NCBI RefSeq assembly: GCF_014653275.1
Contig: NZ_BNAL01000009.1
Location: 13,100-77,099, forward strand
Reading direction: 5' to 3'
DNA: 64,000 nucleotides
DNA from: Deinococcus piscis
GTDB lineage: Bacteria; Deinococcota; Deinococci; Deinococcales; Deinococcaceae
The notes under the pieces are model-generated. The model was not told where the DNA came from. It saw only the letters and a program-made list of their open reading frames with translations, and searched no databases. Below, piece after piece: positions 1 through 9,379 of the stretch. Numbering within the stretch: the stretch's first letter is position 1; each line of letters opens with the position of its first letter. Made by a program: the position numbers and the translations under genes.

Positions 1-992
1 CCCTGTTCATACAGATATTCGGCAATCTGCACAGCATTCAGCGCCGCGCCCTTGAGCAGTTGGTCCCCCGCCACAAACAGCTCAATGCCGCCATCAAAGA
101 CCAGGCTCTGACGAATGCGGCCCACTTCCACGTCATACTTGCCGGTGGCCGTCAGGGGCATGGGGTACACCTTTTGCTCCACGTCATCGCGCACTTCCAC
201 GCCGGGCGCAGCGGCCAGCAGCGCGCGGACCTCCTGCGGGGAAGCCGGACGCTCCAGCTCCAGCGTGATCGCCTCGGCGTGGGTGCGGAAGGTGGGAATC
301 CGCACCGCCGTGCAGCTCACCAGCAGCGACTCGTCGCCAAAAATCTTGCGGGTTTCCCAGGCCACTTTCATCTCTTCTTTGGTGTAGCCATTGTCCTGAA
401 AAGCGTCAATATGCGGAATGACATTGAAGGCAATGGGATGCGCGAACGCTGCCGGCGTATAGCTCTCCCCAGCCAGCTCCTGACGGGTCTGCTCCTGCAA
501 CTCCTCGATGCCCTTTTGCCCGGCTCCCGAGGTGGCCTGATAGGTGCTGACAATCATCCGCTTGACCCCGTAGCGCTGGTGGATGGGATACACCGCCACC
601 GCTGCGATGGCTGTGGTGCAGTTGGGATTGGCAATGATGCCCTGGTGCTTCAGGGCCGCTGCACCGTTGACTTCGGGCACCACCAGTGGCACGGCGGGGT
701 CATAGCGAAAGGCGCTGGAGTTGTCAATCACCAGCGAGCCGCCCGCCACCCACTTGGGAGCCATCTCCTGGCTGATAGAGCCGCCCGCCGAAGCCAAAAT
801 CACATCGGCAGGAATCGCGCCCTCGGGCATGGCCTGCACTGTGAGCGGCTCACCACGGAACGGCAGCTGCGTCCCAGCTGAGCGGGGGCTGGCATACAGT
901 TGCAGCTCGTCAATAGGCAGGCGGCTGGCTTCCAGCACTTTCAGCAGCTCATGCCCTACGGCTCCGGTGGCTCCAACAATCGCAAGTTTCAT
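1..992 (-). CDS. asd: aspartate-semialdehyde dehydrogenase (C-terminus beyond window)
   Basis: Makes L-aspartate-4-semialdehyde from aspartyl phosphate with NADPH, the branch point to Lys/DAP, Thr and Met. The reverse strand reads [17 protein letters not shown], a Rossmann GxxGxxG start. NPNCTT places the catalytic Cys at about residue 125, and [10 protein letters not shown] follows. The frame stays open to base 1, so the 3' end is missing. The start is ATG at 992. A -10 box TAGTCT (complement of 1000-1005) lies 7 nt upstream and there is no Shine-Dalgarno, so the mRNA is probably leaderless. The gene is divergent from phoH. Confidence 0.95.
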   Translation of the reverse strand, partial: MKLAIVGATGAVGHELLKVLEASRLPIDELQLYASPRSAGTQLPFRGEPLTVQAMPEGAIPADVILASAGGSISQEMAPKWVAGGSLVIDNSSAFRYDPAVPLVVPEVNGAAALKHQGIIANPNCTTAIAAVAVYPIHQRYGVKRMIVSTYQATSGAGQKGIEELQEQTRQELAGESYTPAAFAHPIAFNVIPHIDAFQDNGYTKEEMKVAWETRKIFGDESLLVSCTAVRIPTFRTHAEAITLELERPASPQEVRALLAAAPGVEVRDDVEQKVYPMPLTATGKYDVEVGRIRQSLVFDGGIELFVAGDQLLKGAALNAVQIAEYLYEQ

Positions 993-1077
993 CCCTTACA
1001 GACTAGAGCAAAGCCTAAAGCTACAGAAAGTGCGCTGGGCCATGACAGCCCCTGGCCGGTGGCCTAGACTACAGGCA

Positions 1078-1131
1078 ATGTCAACTGCGTTTTCCCCTTT
1101 TCTGCCCACAAGCGCTCAGGACCTCTTTTGA
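1078..1131 (+). CDS. 17-codon leaderless leader ORF overlapping the phoH start
   Basis: ATG at 1078 follows a TAGACT -10 (1065-1070) by 7 nt, exactly as for leaderless genes elsewhere in the window. It encodes MSTAFSPFLPTSAQDLF and stops at TGA 1129-1131, which overlaps the TTG start of phoH (1128-1130). It may be a leader peptide that couples translation to phoH. Alternatively, a one-base sequence error may have split the true phoH N-terminus. I cannot tell which from sequence alone. Confidence 0.45.
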   Translation: MSTAFSPFLPTSAQDLF

Positions 1132-2201
1132 CCGGGCCTGATCTCACTGCGGCGGACACCCAGAGCAGCACTTCCGCCGAACAGCTCACCCTCCAAATTG
1201 ACCTGGAGCACCGCGAGGAAGCCCTGGCCCTGCTGGGCACGGGCGACGAGAACCTGCGGCTGATGCGCCAACTGACCCCTGCCCAGATACATGCGCGGGG
1301 CGGCACCGTGCAGATCAGCGGCACGCCCGCCGATGTCGAAGTGGCCGAGCGAATGGTCCGCGACGCTCTGGACGTGGTCCGCAAAGGCGGCGAACTGACC
1401 CCGGACCACCTGCGCCGCAGCGCTCGCCTGAGTGGAGAAGGCCGCTCGCTGGCTGCCGAAACCGAGGTCAGGGGCCTGAGCCTGCCACGCGGCCTTAAGC
1501 CCAAGACCCCCAGCCAAAAGGACTACCTCGAAAAAATCGAGAACAGTGACATTGTCTTTGGGGTGGGCCCAGCCGGGACCGGCAAAACCTATCTGGCTGT
1601 GGCGATGGCCGTCCAGGCGCTCAAGACCAAAAAGGTCAAGCGCATCATTCTGACCCGCCCGGCAGTGGAAGCGGGCGAACGCCTGGGCTTTCTACCGGGC
1701 GACCTTCAGGCCAAGATTGACCCTTACCTGCGTCCGCTGTACGACGCCCTGTACGACATGCTGGACCAGGAAAAGTTCGAGTCTTACCTGCAAAGTGGCG
1801 TAATTGAGGTAGCTCCGCTGGCCTTCATGCGGGGCCGCACCCTCAACGACGCCTTTGTGATTCTGGACGAGGCGCAGAACACCACGGGCGAGCAGATGAA
1901 AATGTTCCTGACCCGCATGGGCTTTAGCTCCAAAGTGGTTGTGACTGGTGACGTGACCCAGATTGACCTGCCGCGCCATGTCACGTCCGGCCTGGCGATT
2001 GCCAAGCGGGTCCTGTCGCCTATCGAGGGCATCAGCTGGCACGAATTCACCGATGTGGACGTGGTGCGTCACCCACTGGTGGGCCGCATTATCAAGGCAT
2101 ACCAAGTGGCAGAGGACGCTGAAGAAGACCGCCGCGCTGCCCGCCGGGGCGAGTTCGCAGGGATTCCCGAAGAAGAACTGGACCGCCCAACCCAAAGCTG
2201 A
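1128..2201 (+). CDS. phoH: PhoH family ATPase
   Basis: PhoH-like cytoplasmic P-loop ATPase of 357 aa, usually linked to RNA metabolism. An N-terminal KH-like region (about residues 1-110) precedes the ATPase domain. The Walker A is GPAGTGKT, the Walker B is VILDEAQN, and FLTRMGFSSK and TGDVTQIDLP follow as in the family. The only suitable start in this frame is TTG 1128, overlapping the stop of a short upstream ORF (TTGA). No Shine-Dalgarno is evident. This suggests either coupled translation or a frameshift near 1128. The gene ends at an intrinsic terminator and is convergent with sodA. The exact cellular target is not known from sequence. Confidence 0.93.
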   Translation: MTGPDLTAADTQSSTSAEQLTLQIDLEHREEALALLGTGDENLRLMRQLTPAQIHARGGTVQISGTPADVEVAERMVRDALDVVRKGGELTPDHLRRSARLSGEGRSLAAETEVRGLSLPRGLKPKTPSQKDYLEKIENSDIVFGVGPAGTGKTYLAVAMAVQALKTKKVKRIILTRPAVEAGERLGFLPGDLQAKIDPYLRPLYDALYDMLDQEKFESYLQSGVIEVAPLAFMRGRTLNDAFVILDEAQNTTGEQMKMFLTRMGFSSKVVVTGDVTQIDLPRHVTSGLAIAKRVLSPIEGISWHEFTDVDVVRHPLVGRIIKAYQVAEDAEEDRRAARRGEFAGIPEEELDRPTQS

Positions 2202-2216
2202 GCCGCTGCGCCCTGG

Positions 2217-2243
2217 CCCCCGTCCGTATGACGGGGGTTTTTT
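2217..2243 (+). terminator. intrinsic terminator of phoH
   Basis: An 8-bp stem (CCCCCGTC / GACGGGGG) with a 5-nt loop is followed by six T residues, 16 nt after the phoH stop. Confidence 0.85.
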
Positions 2244-2263
2244 GTTGAACGCTCGCTTGACCA

Positions 2264-2288
2264 CAAAAAAACCGCCCCGGAGGGCGGC
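2264..2288 (-). terminator. intrinsic terminator of sodA
   Basis: On the reverse strand a stem CCGCCC / GGGCGG is followed by eight T residues, just after the sodA stop codon. It is separate from the phoH terminator, so the convergent pair has two. Confidence 0.85.
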
Positions 2289-2305
2289 TTCTGAGAGGAC
2301 CAGTC

Positions 2306-2935
2306 TTACTTGGCTTCAGCGTAGCGGCGGGCCACTTCGTCCCAGTTCACCACGTTCCAGAACGCCTTCAGGTAATCGGGGCGGCGGTTTTGGTAGTTCA
2401 GGTAGTAGGCGTGCTCCCACACGTCCACACCCAGAATTGGAGTGCCGCTGGTACCCGACACAGCTTCACCCATCAGTGGGTTGTCCTGGTTGGCGGTGCT
2501 GACCACAGCCAGCTTGCCGTCCTTCACAACCAGCCAGGCCCAGCCGGAGCCGAAACGGGTCTTGGCGGCGTCTTCAAACTTCTCCTTGAAGGCGTCAAAA
2601 GAACCGAAAGCACTGGTGATGGCTTCCATCAGTTCGCCGCCCGGCTGGTTGCCTTCGCCCTGACCGCCGCCCAACACCGTCCAGAACAGGCTGTGGTTGG
2701 CATGGCCACCAGCGTTGTTACGCACTGCACCCTTCTTGTCTTCGGGCAGGCGGTCCAGGTTCTGGATCACGTCCAGCACGTCCTTGTCGGCCCACTCGGT
2801 GCCTTCCAGGGCTTTGTTGGCATTGTCAACGTAGGCCTGGTGGTGCTTGCCGTGGTGAATCTGCATGGTCTGGGCGTCAATGTGAGGTTCCAGAGCGTCG
2901 TGAGCGTAGGGCAGTTGGGGAAGTTCAAAAGCCAT
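2306..2935 (-). CDS. sodA: superoxide dismutase [Mn]
   Basis: Converts superoxide to H2O2 and O2 in the cytoplasm. The 209-aa product has the Mn/Fe-SOD fold with metal ligands H27, H81, D171 and H175. NHSLFW and GGG after the second His favour manganese. The start is ATG 2935, preceded by a clear Shine-Dalgarno (GGAG) 8 nt upstream. An upstream in-frame extension to 2995 lacks conservation and is rejected. Unlike many neighbours the gene has a true 5' leader. It fits the oxidative-stress physiology of Deinococcus. Confidence 0.97.
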   Translation of the reverse strand: MAFELPQLPYAHDALEPHIDAQTMQIHHGKHHQAYVDNANKALEGTEWADKDVLDVIQNLDRLPEDKKGAVRNNAGGHANHSLFWTVLGGGQGEGNQPGGELMEAITSAFGSFDAFKEKFEDAAKTRFGSGWAWLVVKDGKLAVVSTANQDNPLMGEAVSGTSGTPILGVDVWEHAYYLNYQNRRPDYLKAFWNVVNWDEVARRYAEAK

Positions 2936-3066
2936 GATAGATCTCCTTTCGGCAGAAGTTAGGAATTCTGCCTGTGCAGCTCTAGTGTAGGTCACAGCTG
3001 CCCACCGTGCCCAGACCTTCTAGGGAGCCTTAAGTTGTATGCGGGCGAATATGGAAGCAGTGCGCT

Positions 3067-3435
3067 ATGGTGAACAGCGTGACCACCGAAGCTGGACCCC
3101 AAGGCAGTCGGGCTGCCATTCGACTTCTCCAGGGTTATCTCTGGCATCCGCGTGAGCTGAGCATAGACCTGGACGCTTATCTGCCCCGCGAACTGGACGA
3201 GGCCAACGTCCTGTGGGATGAGATCGACCCGCCCTTCGCCTTTTTTGACAATGGCGAGCCGAGCAGCGGGCAGGTGTTTTATCAGTTCACCGTGCTGCGC
3301 GTCTATGACGAGCGTCCAGATGCCGAGCAACTGCACGCTGACGCCCAGGACGCCAGCCAGGCGCTTGAGCCGCTGCTCCAGGGCACTCCGGCTGGCCTGG
3401 GCTGGCAGCTGATGGAAGACCTGCGCGAACTGTGA
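3067..3435 (+). CDS. conserved hypothetical protein (122 aa)
   Basis: I recognise no family. It is an acidic soluble protein with no signal peptide or membrane segment. Highlights are YLWHPRELSIDLDAYLP and a region rich in Asp, Glu and Leu. The stop (TGA 3433-3435) overlaps the ATG of the next small gene, so the two are probably co-translated. ATG 3067 is the first good start. Neither a strong Shine-Dalgarno nor a leaderless -10 is clear. Codon use matches the neighbours, which supports a real gene. Confidence 0.7.
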   Translation: MVNSVTTEAGPQGSRAAIRLLQGYLWHPRELSIDLDAYLPRELDEANVLWDEIDPPFAFFDNGEPSSGQVFYQFTVLRVYDERPDAEQLHADAQDASQALEPLLQGTPAGLGWQLMEDLREL

Positions 3436-3656
3436 TGCTGTGGCTGGACCTGCTGACCGAGGGCGACCCTCACCCCCGCCGCTTTGACAGCCCGGCCAGC
3501 TTGCGGGCCTACCTGCTCAAGATGGAGCGCTTGGAAGAAGGCGCAGCCGAGCAGCTGCTGGCGCAGGGCCGCCTTGACCCACCAGACAGCCGCCGGAGCC
3601 TGCGCGTCAGACCTTTTCTAGAAGCCGCAGCATCGGACGCGCAGCCTTCAACATAA
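3435..3656 (+). CDS. small hypothetical protein (73 aa)
   Basis: Starts at ATG 3435 in a TGATG overlap with the preceding gene, which supports coupled expression. GTG 3432 is an alternative. The product starts MLWLDLLTEGDPHPRRF and includes RAYLLKMERLEEGAAEQLL, a likely helix. No domain is recognised. It may be a partner of the upstream protein. Confidence 0.6.
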   Translation: MLWLDLLTEGDPHPRRFDSPASLRAYLLKMERLEEGAAEQLLAQGRLDPPDSRRSLRVRPFLEAAASDAQPST

Positions 3657-3674
3657 ATAGAGTAGGGAAACTCG

Positions 3675-3905
3675 GTGATTACCGAATATCTGACCTTGCT
3701 TGCCCAGCCGCCTGCTGCGTGGTGGGCTGAACTGGAACAGCAAGTCGCTGAGGCCGGGATCATGTTGGAGCGTGAGCGGGGTGAGAGTGTGGGCCGCCTG
3801 TACTGACGGCTGACGCTGCGGGGCCCACAGGACGCGGTAGAGCAGGTGCGCAACTGGACTGTGCGCCGCTGCTGGCAAGAAGGCTTGCAGGTCTTTACGG
3901 TGTAG
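3675..3905 (+). pseudogene. small ORF interrupted by in-frame TGA
   Basis: GTG 3675 opens a frame reading MITEYLTLLAQPPAAWW. It hits TGA at 3804-3806 after GRLY, then continues in frame as RLTLRGPQDAVEQVRNW to TAG 3903-3905. The reading on both sides has normal high-G+C codon use and a Trp-rich protein character, so it is probably one 76-codon gene with a nonsense codon (TGG to TGA is one transition). A sequencing error is possible. No selenocysteine context is visible. Confidence 0.5.
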
Positions 3906-3995
3906 CAGCCGCAGAAGTGAATAAGAGCACCCAGCCTCACTCCACACATTGAACACCACAGTCGAAGCGGCGCAGCCTGCGCTAGCCTAAGTCTT

Positions 3996-4976
3996 ATGCA
4001 AGACAGGCCCCGCCGACTTCGCCGTACCCCAGCCCTTCGCCGCATGGTGCAGGAAATCCAGCTCTCTTCCGCCGACTTTATTCACCCGATTTTTGTGCAC
4101 GAGGGCCAGGATGTGACCGAGATCCGCACCATGCCTGGGGTCCAGCGTCACACCTATGCCAGCGCTGTAGAGCAGGCGCAGCAGGCACACGCCCTGGGTA
4201 TACCCGCAGTTATCTTGTTCGGTATTCCCGACCACAAGGACGCAACGGGCACTCAGGCTTATGCCGCAGAAGGCGTGGTTCAGCAAGCCACCCGCGCCAT
4301 CAAGGCAGCCGTACCGGAGATTGCCGTGATTGCCGATACGTGCCTGTGCGAGTACACCGACCACGGACACTGCGGCCATCTGGTGCAGGACGGCCACCAG
4401 TGGACCGTAGACAACGACCCTTCGCTGGAACTGCTGGCCCGCACCGCCGTGTCGCAGGCGGACGCAGGCGCAGACATCATCGCTCCCAGCGCCATGATGG
4501 ACGGACAGATTGCGGCCATTCGCAGCGCTCTGGACGCCGCTGGACATGCCCAGATTCCGGTGATGAGCTACGCCGTCAAATATGCCAGTGCCTACTATGG
4601 CCCTTTCCGCGAGGCAGCGGGCAGCGCACCCAGTGTGGGTGACCGGGCCAGCTACCAGATGAATCCAGTGGGCGGCTACCGCGAGGCCCTGCATGAAGCG
4701 CGGCTGGACGTAGAGCAGGGAGCCGACTTCCTGATGGTCAAGCCCGCGCTGGCCTATCTGGACGTGCTGCGCTTGGTGCGTGACGAGTTCGACCTGCCGC
4801 TGGTGGCGTACAACGTGAGCGGCGAGTACGCACTGGTCAAAGCGGCGGCGCAGGCGGGCTATATGGACGAGCGCCGCACCGTGCTGGAAACCCTGGGGGC
4901 CATGAAGCGTGCGGGAGCAGACACCATTCTCACCTACCACGCCCTGGACGCTGCCCGCTGGCTGAGGGACGGCTGA
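3996..4976 (+). CDS. hemB: porphobilinogen synthase (delta-aminolevulinate dehydratase)
   Basis: Condenses two 5-aminolevulinate molecules to porphobilinogen in haem synthesis. The 326-aa length is typical. Zinc-type cysteines are C116, C118 and C126 ([14 protein letters not shown]). The Schiff-base lysines are K195 (SYAVKYAS) and K249 (FLMVKPA). The start is ATG 3996, 7 nt after a TAGCCT -10 (3983-3988), so the mRNA is leaderless. It is first of a three-gene run: the phosphatase gene overlaps its stop, and a haem-monooxygenase-like gene follows. Confidence 0.96.
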   Translation: MQDRPRRLRRTPALRRMVQEIQLSSADFIHPIFVHEGQDVTEIRTMPGVQRHTYASAVEQAQQAHALGIPAVILFGIPDHKDATGTQAYAAEGVVQQATRAIKAAVPEIAVIADTCLCEYTDHGHCGHLVQDGHQWTVDNDPSLELLARTAVSQADAGADIIAPSAMMDGQIAAIRSALDAAGHAQIPVMSYAVKYASAYYGPFREAAGSAPSVGDRASYQMNPVGGYREALHEARLDVEQGADFLMVKPALAYLDVLRLVRDEFDLPLVAYNVSGEYALVKAAAQAGYMDERRTVLETLGAMKRAGADTILTYHALDAARWLRDG

Positions 4977-5536
4977 TGAGCGGGGCGATCCGGGTGGACT
5001 GGATTCCCACCGCGCTGTGGCCGGGGCGCTTGGGGCTGACCTTCGCTCCCGGCAAAAAAGGCCCCAGCCTGCTGCAACCGGGCGTGCAGCATGACCGCGA
5101 CTTGGCCGAGGATTTCGGCACACTGCGCGCTCAGGGTATGACGCTGCTGGTTTCCTTGCTAGAGCCGCCCGAATACGAATTGCTGGGCATCACCGATTAC
5201 GCCGAGCAAGCAGCGGCACAGGACATCACGGTCCTGACCTGCCCGGTGCCGGACCGCTGCGCCCCACACAACGCACAGGCGTTCGAGGAAACAGTGCAGC
5301 ACGTGCTAGGAGGGCTGCTGGACGGACAACATGTGGTGCTGCATTGCCGGGGTGGGCTGGGCCGCGCCGGGACGCTGGCCGCCTGCGTGCTGGTGCGTAT
5401 GGGCCTAGACGCGGAGACCGCCATCAGCCGAGTCAGAGCGGCGCGGCCCGGGGCCATCGAAACCGGAACCCAGGTGGACTTTATTCACCGCTACGCCGAG
5501 CAGGACATCGCTTCTGCCCAGATTCAGGAGGCCTGA
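4976..5536 (+). CDS. dual-specificity-type protein phosphatase
   Basis: The cysteine phosphatase signature HCRGGLGRAGT (HCx5R P-loop) lies at about residues 123-133, and a general-acid region PVPDRCAP lies before it. The 186-aa length and layout resemble the CDKN3/DSP-like small tyrosine phosphatase group. Substrate unknown. The ATG overlaps the hemB stop (TGATG), so it is co-translated with hemB. The next gene begins one base after its stop. Link to haem metabolism is inferred only from the operon. Confidence 0.85.
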   Translation: MSGAIRVDWIPTALWPGRLGLTFAPGKKGPSLLQPGVQHDRDLAEDFGTLRAQGMTLLVSLLEPPEYELLGITDYAEQAAAQDITVLTCPVPDRCAPHNAQAFEETVQHVLGGLLDGQHVVLHCRGGLGRAGTLAACVLVRMGLDAETAISRVRAARPGAIETGTQVDFIHRYAEQDIASAQIQEA

Positions 5537-5537
5537 A

Positions 5538-5861
5538 ATGATTACCGTTGCCAACCGTATTTTTGTTCATCCCAGTTACCACGACCAATTTGAAGCCCGC
5601 TTTCAGGACCGCGCCGGTCTGGTAGACGGTATGGACGGCTTTATCGCCAATCAGGTGCTGCGCCCAACCGCCGAAGGCGATCCTTTTGTGGTGCTGACCT
5701 TTTGGCGGGACCGCGAATCGTTCGAGGCCTGGACCCGTTCCGACGCTTTCCGCCAGGGACATGCCAAGTCGGGCAGCCTGCCCAAAGAAGCGTTCAGCGG
5801 CCCCAACAAGCTAGAAGTGCATGACGTGGTGCAGGTGACCGGCGAAGTCAGACCTCAGTAG
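5538..5861 (+). CDS. antibiotic-biosynthesis-monooxygenase fold protein, IsdG/HmoA-like
   Basis: A 107-aa ABM-domain protein. N6, W65 and H75 (FEAWTRSDAFRQGH) have the spacing of the Asn-Trp-His triad of IsdG/HmoA haem-degrading monooxygenases, so haem ring opening is the best guess. Its place as third gene after hemB supports a haem role. The ABM family is broad, so the substrate is not proven. The start is ATG 5538, one base after the preceding stop, with GGAGG about 7 nt upstream. A shared terminator follows. Confidence 0.8.
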   Translation: MITVANRIFVHPSYHDQFEARFQDRAGLVDGMDGFIANQVLRPTAEGDPFVVLTFWRDRESFEAWTRSDAFRQGHAKSGSLPKEAFSGPNKLEVHDVVQVTGEVRPQ

Positions 5862-5891
5862 TACGCTCGGTCATAGAACACACACAGTCAC

Positions 5892-5921
5892 AAAAAAGCC
5901 CCTCCATAGCAGAGGGGCTTT
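5892..5921. terminator. bidirectional terminator between the hemB operon and sdhB
   Basis: The stem GCCCCTC / GAGGGGC with a 7-nt loop is flanked by six A on the left and TTT on the right. It can serve both convergent units. Confidence 0.85.
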
Positions 5922-5939
5922 GAGTATTTGAGTCGTAGC

Positions 5940-6647
5940 TCAGGCTTGACCGTACATCACCGAGCGCTTGACCTGTTCAATCAGTTCGGTAATCGGGATT
6001 TCGCGGGGGCAGGCTTCGGTGCAGTTGTAGGCGGTGCGGCAGCGCCATACGCCGGTGTTCTGGTTCATCAGGCCCAGACGCTGCTGGGTGGCTTCGTCAC
6101 GGCTGTCAAAGATGAAGCGGTGGGCCTGCACGATAGAAGCCGGGCCGAGGTAGCTGCCGTTGGCCCAGAAGATGGGGCAAGAGGTGGTGCAGCACGCACA
6201 CAGGATGCAGTTGCTGGAGTGCGCCATCAGCTCGGCATGCTCAGGCGATTGCAGGCGCTCGCGGGCGGGAGCCGGCGACTCGTTCACGAAGAACGGCATG
6301 ATGGCCTTGTAGGAGTCGAAGAACGGCTCCATGTCCACCACGAGGTCCTTGACCACCTTCAGGCCGCGAATAGGCTCCACCGAGAGAGTGCCACCTTCTT
6401 TGACCACATCACGGGCCAGCGTCTTGCAGGCCAGGCGGTTGCGGCCATTGATCAGCATGGCGTCGCTGCCGCAAATGCCGTGCCCGCAGGAGCGGCGGAA
6501 GTTGAGGGTGGTGTCCTGGAACCACTTGACCTGGTGCAGGATGTCCAGCACGCGGTCGGTCGGTGCCACTTCCAGAGCGTAATTTTCCCAGTGCTGCTTC
6601 TTGTCCTGTTCAGGATCGAAACGCAGAATCTTGACCGTAATGTTCAT
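5940..6647 (-). CDS. sdhB: succinate dehydrogenase iron-sulfur subunit
   Basis: Carries electrons from the SdhA flavin to the membrane quinone site in complex II. The 235-aa product has an N-terminal plant-ferredoxin-type 2Fe-2S cluster (SCGHGICGSDAM plus a later Cys). It also has two C-terminal cluster motifs, CILCACCTTSCP and NCTEACPREI. ATG 6647 has the Shine-Dalgarno GGAGGA 5 nt upstream. It is the last gene of sdhCDAB and ends at the shared terminator. Confidence 0.97.
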   Translation of the reverse strand: MNITVKILRFDPEQDKKQHWENYALEVAPTDRVLDILHQVKWFQDTTLNFRRSCGHGICGSDAMLINGRNRLACKTLARDVVKEGGTLSVEPIRGLKVVKDLVVDMEPFFDSYKAIMPFFVNESPAPARERLQSPEHAELMAHSSNCILCACCTTSCPIFWANGSYLGPASIVQAHRFIFDSRDEATQQRLGLMNQNTGVWRCRTAYNCTEACPREIPITELIEQVKRSVMYGQA

Positions 6648-6662
6648 AGTTCTCCTCCCGCC

Positions 6663-8414
<1,752 letters not shown>

Positions 8415-8473
8415 TGTCACTTCCTTTGAATAGACAGACTTTTAGAGTGTGAAAATTGGGGCCTTAGGCCTTC

Positions 8474-8851
8474 TCAGATAGAGAACAGGCCCACGGTGCC
8501 CAGCGCATAGATCAGGGCCGCCACCGAAAAGACCACCATCTTGACCCAGGCCCGGTTGGGGTTGGAGCGGATGTAATCCTCCATCACGTAACGTGCGCCG
8601 TTCATGCCGTGCAGCATGGTCAAGGTCAGGATCAGCCAGTCATACAGCTTCCACGCAGGGTTGCTCAGCTTGGCGACCACGGCGTGGTAGGTGGCGTCGG
8701 AGTCGGACACCTGAATAAAGGTCATGTAGATGTGACCCAACACCAGGAAAATCAGAATCAGGCCACTGACCCGCATAAAAATCCACCAGTTCAGCTCGGC
8801 GTTGCTGTGGGATTGGGCGCGGGCGTCCATCAAGGTACGGGCGCGGGTCAT
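8474..8851 (-). CDS. sdhD: succinate dehydrogenase membrane anchor subunit
   Basis: A 125-aa hydrophobic protein with three membrane segments (about residues 25-45, 70-90 and 103-123). It anchors the SdhAB catalytic dimer and helps form the quinone and haem b sites. LTMLHGMNGAR carries a likely haem/quinone-site His. ATG 8851 overlaps the sdhC stop by one base (TGATG), and a GGGAGG Shine-Dalgarno lies inside sdhC. A 59-nt gap follows before sdhA. Confidence 0.92.
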   Translation of the reverse strand: MTRARTLMDARAQSHSNAELNWWIFMRVSGLILIFLVLGHIYMTFIQVSDSDATYHAVVAKLSNPAWKLYDWLILTLTMLHGMNGARYVMEDYIRSNPNRAWVKMVVFSVAALIYALGTVGLFSI

Positions 8852-9207
8852 CAGTAGCCTCCCATGATGCGCGGGATATTCTTGAACAGCGTGTAGAGAG
8901 TAATCAGGGCGGTAATCGCCAGCACGGCGTACCAGCTCTGACGCTGATAGGCCACGCCCTTGCCGGTAAAGTCCATCGCCATGATGCGCAGGCCATTAAA
9001 GGCGTGATAGGCCACACCAGCCGTCACAAAAATCAGGCCGATGCGGAAGGGCCACAGGTCATACAGGTGGTGAACCCGCATATAGGCTTCTTCGCCAAAA
9101 ATAATCAGGCTGATACTGATCACGTGCAGCAGGAAATAGGCCAAAATCGCCAGACCAGACAGGCGGTGCAGAAAAAAGGCCCACTGACCTTCTGTTCCCT
9201 TGTACAT
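8851..9207 (-). CDS. sdhC: succinate dehydrogenase cytochrome b556 subunit
   Basis: First gene of the sdh operon: 118 aa, three membrane helices, with FFLHRLSG near the N-terminus and YHAFNGLR in the third helix as in SdhC haem-b anchors. I choose ATG 9207 because AGGAGG stands 7 nt upstream. A 37-codon in-frame extension to GTG 9318 exists. It starts only 3 nt after the TAGTCT -10 (complement of 9322-9327), too close for a leaderless start. The transcript probably begins near 9315 with a leader of about 108 nt containing a GCACC/GGTGC hairpin (9272-9286). Confidence 0.92.
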   Translation of the reverse strand: MYKGTEGQWAFFLHRLSGLAILAYFLLHVISISLIIFGEEAYMRVHHLYDLWPFRIGLIFVTAGVAYHAFNGLRIMAMDFTGKGVAYQRQSWYAVLAITALITLYTLFKNIPRIMGGY

Positions 9208-9379
9208 TCGCTTTCCTCCTCGCTCTACCAAAGGGGAGCTTCTCGGCGGAGCTGCCCCCTTCAGCATAGATGCACCGCTAGGGTGCACCGGCTTGGTATT
9301 GACCTTCGGGTCAGACACTTCAGACTAGCACCAAAATGCTGTGGGAGAGGTCGCCGGGCCGCCACCACCCTGCCCCCTG

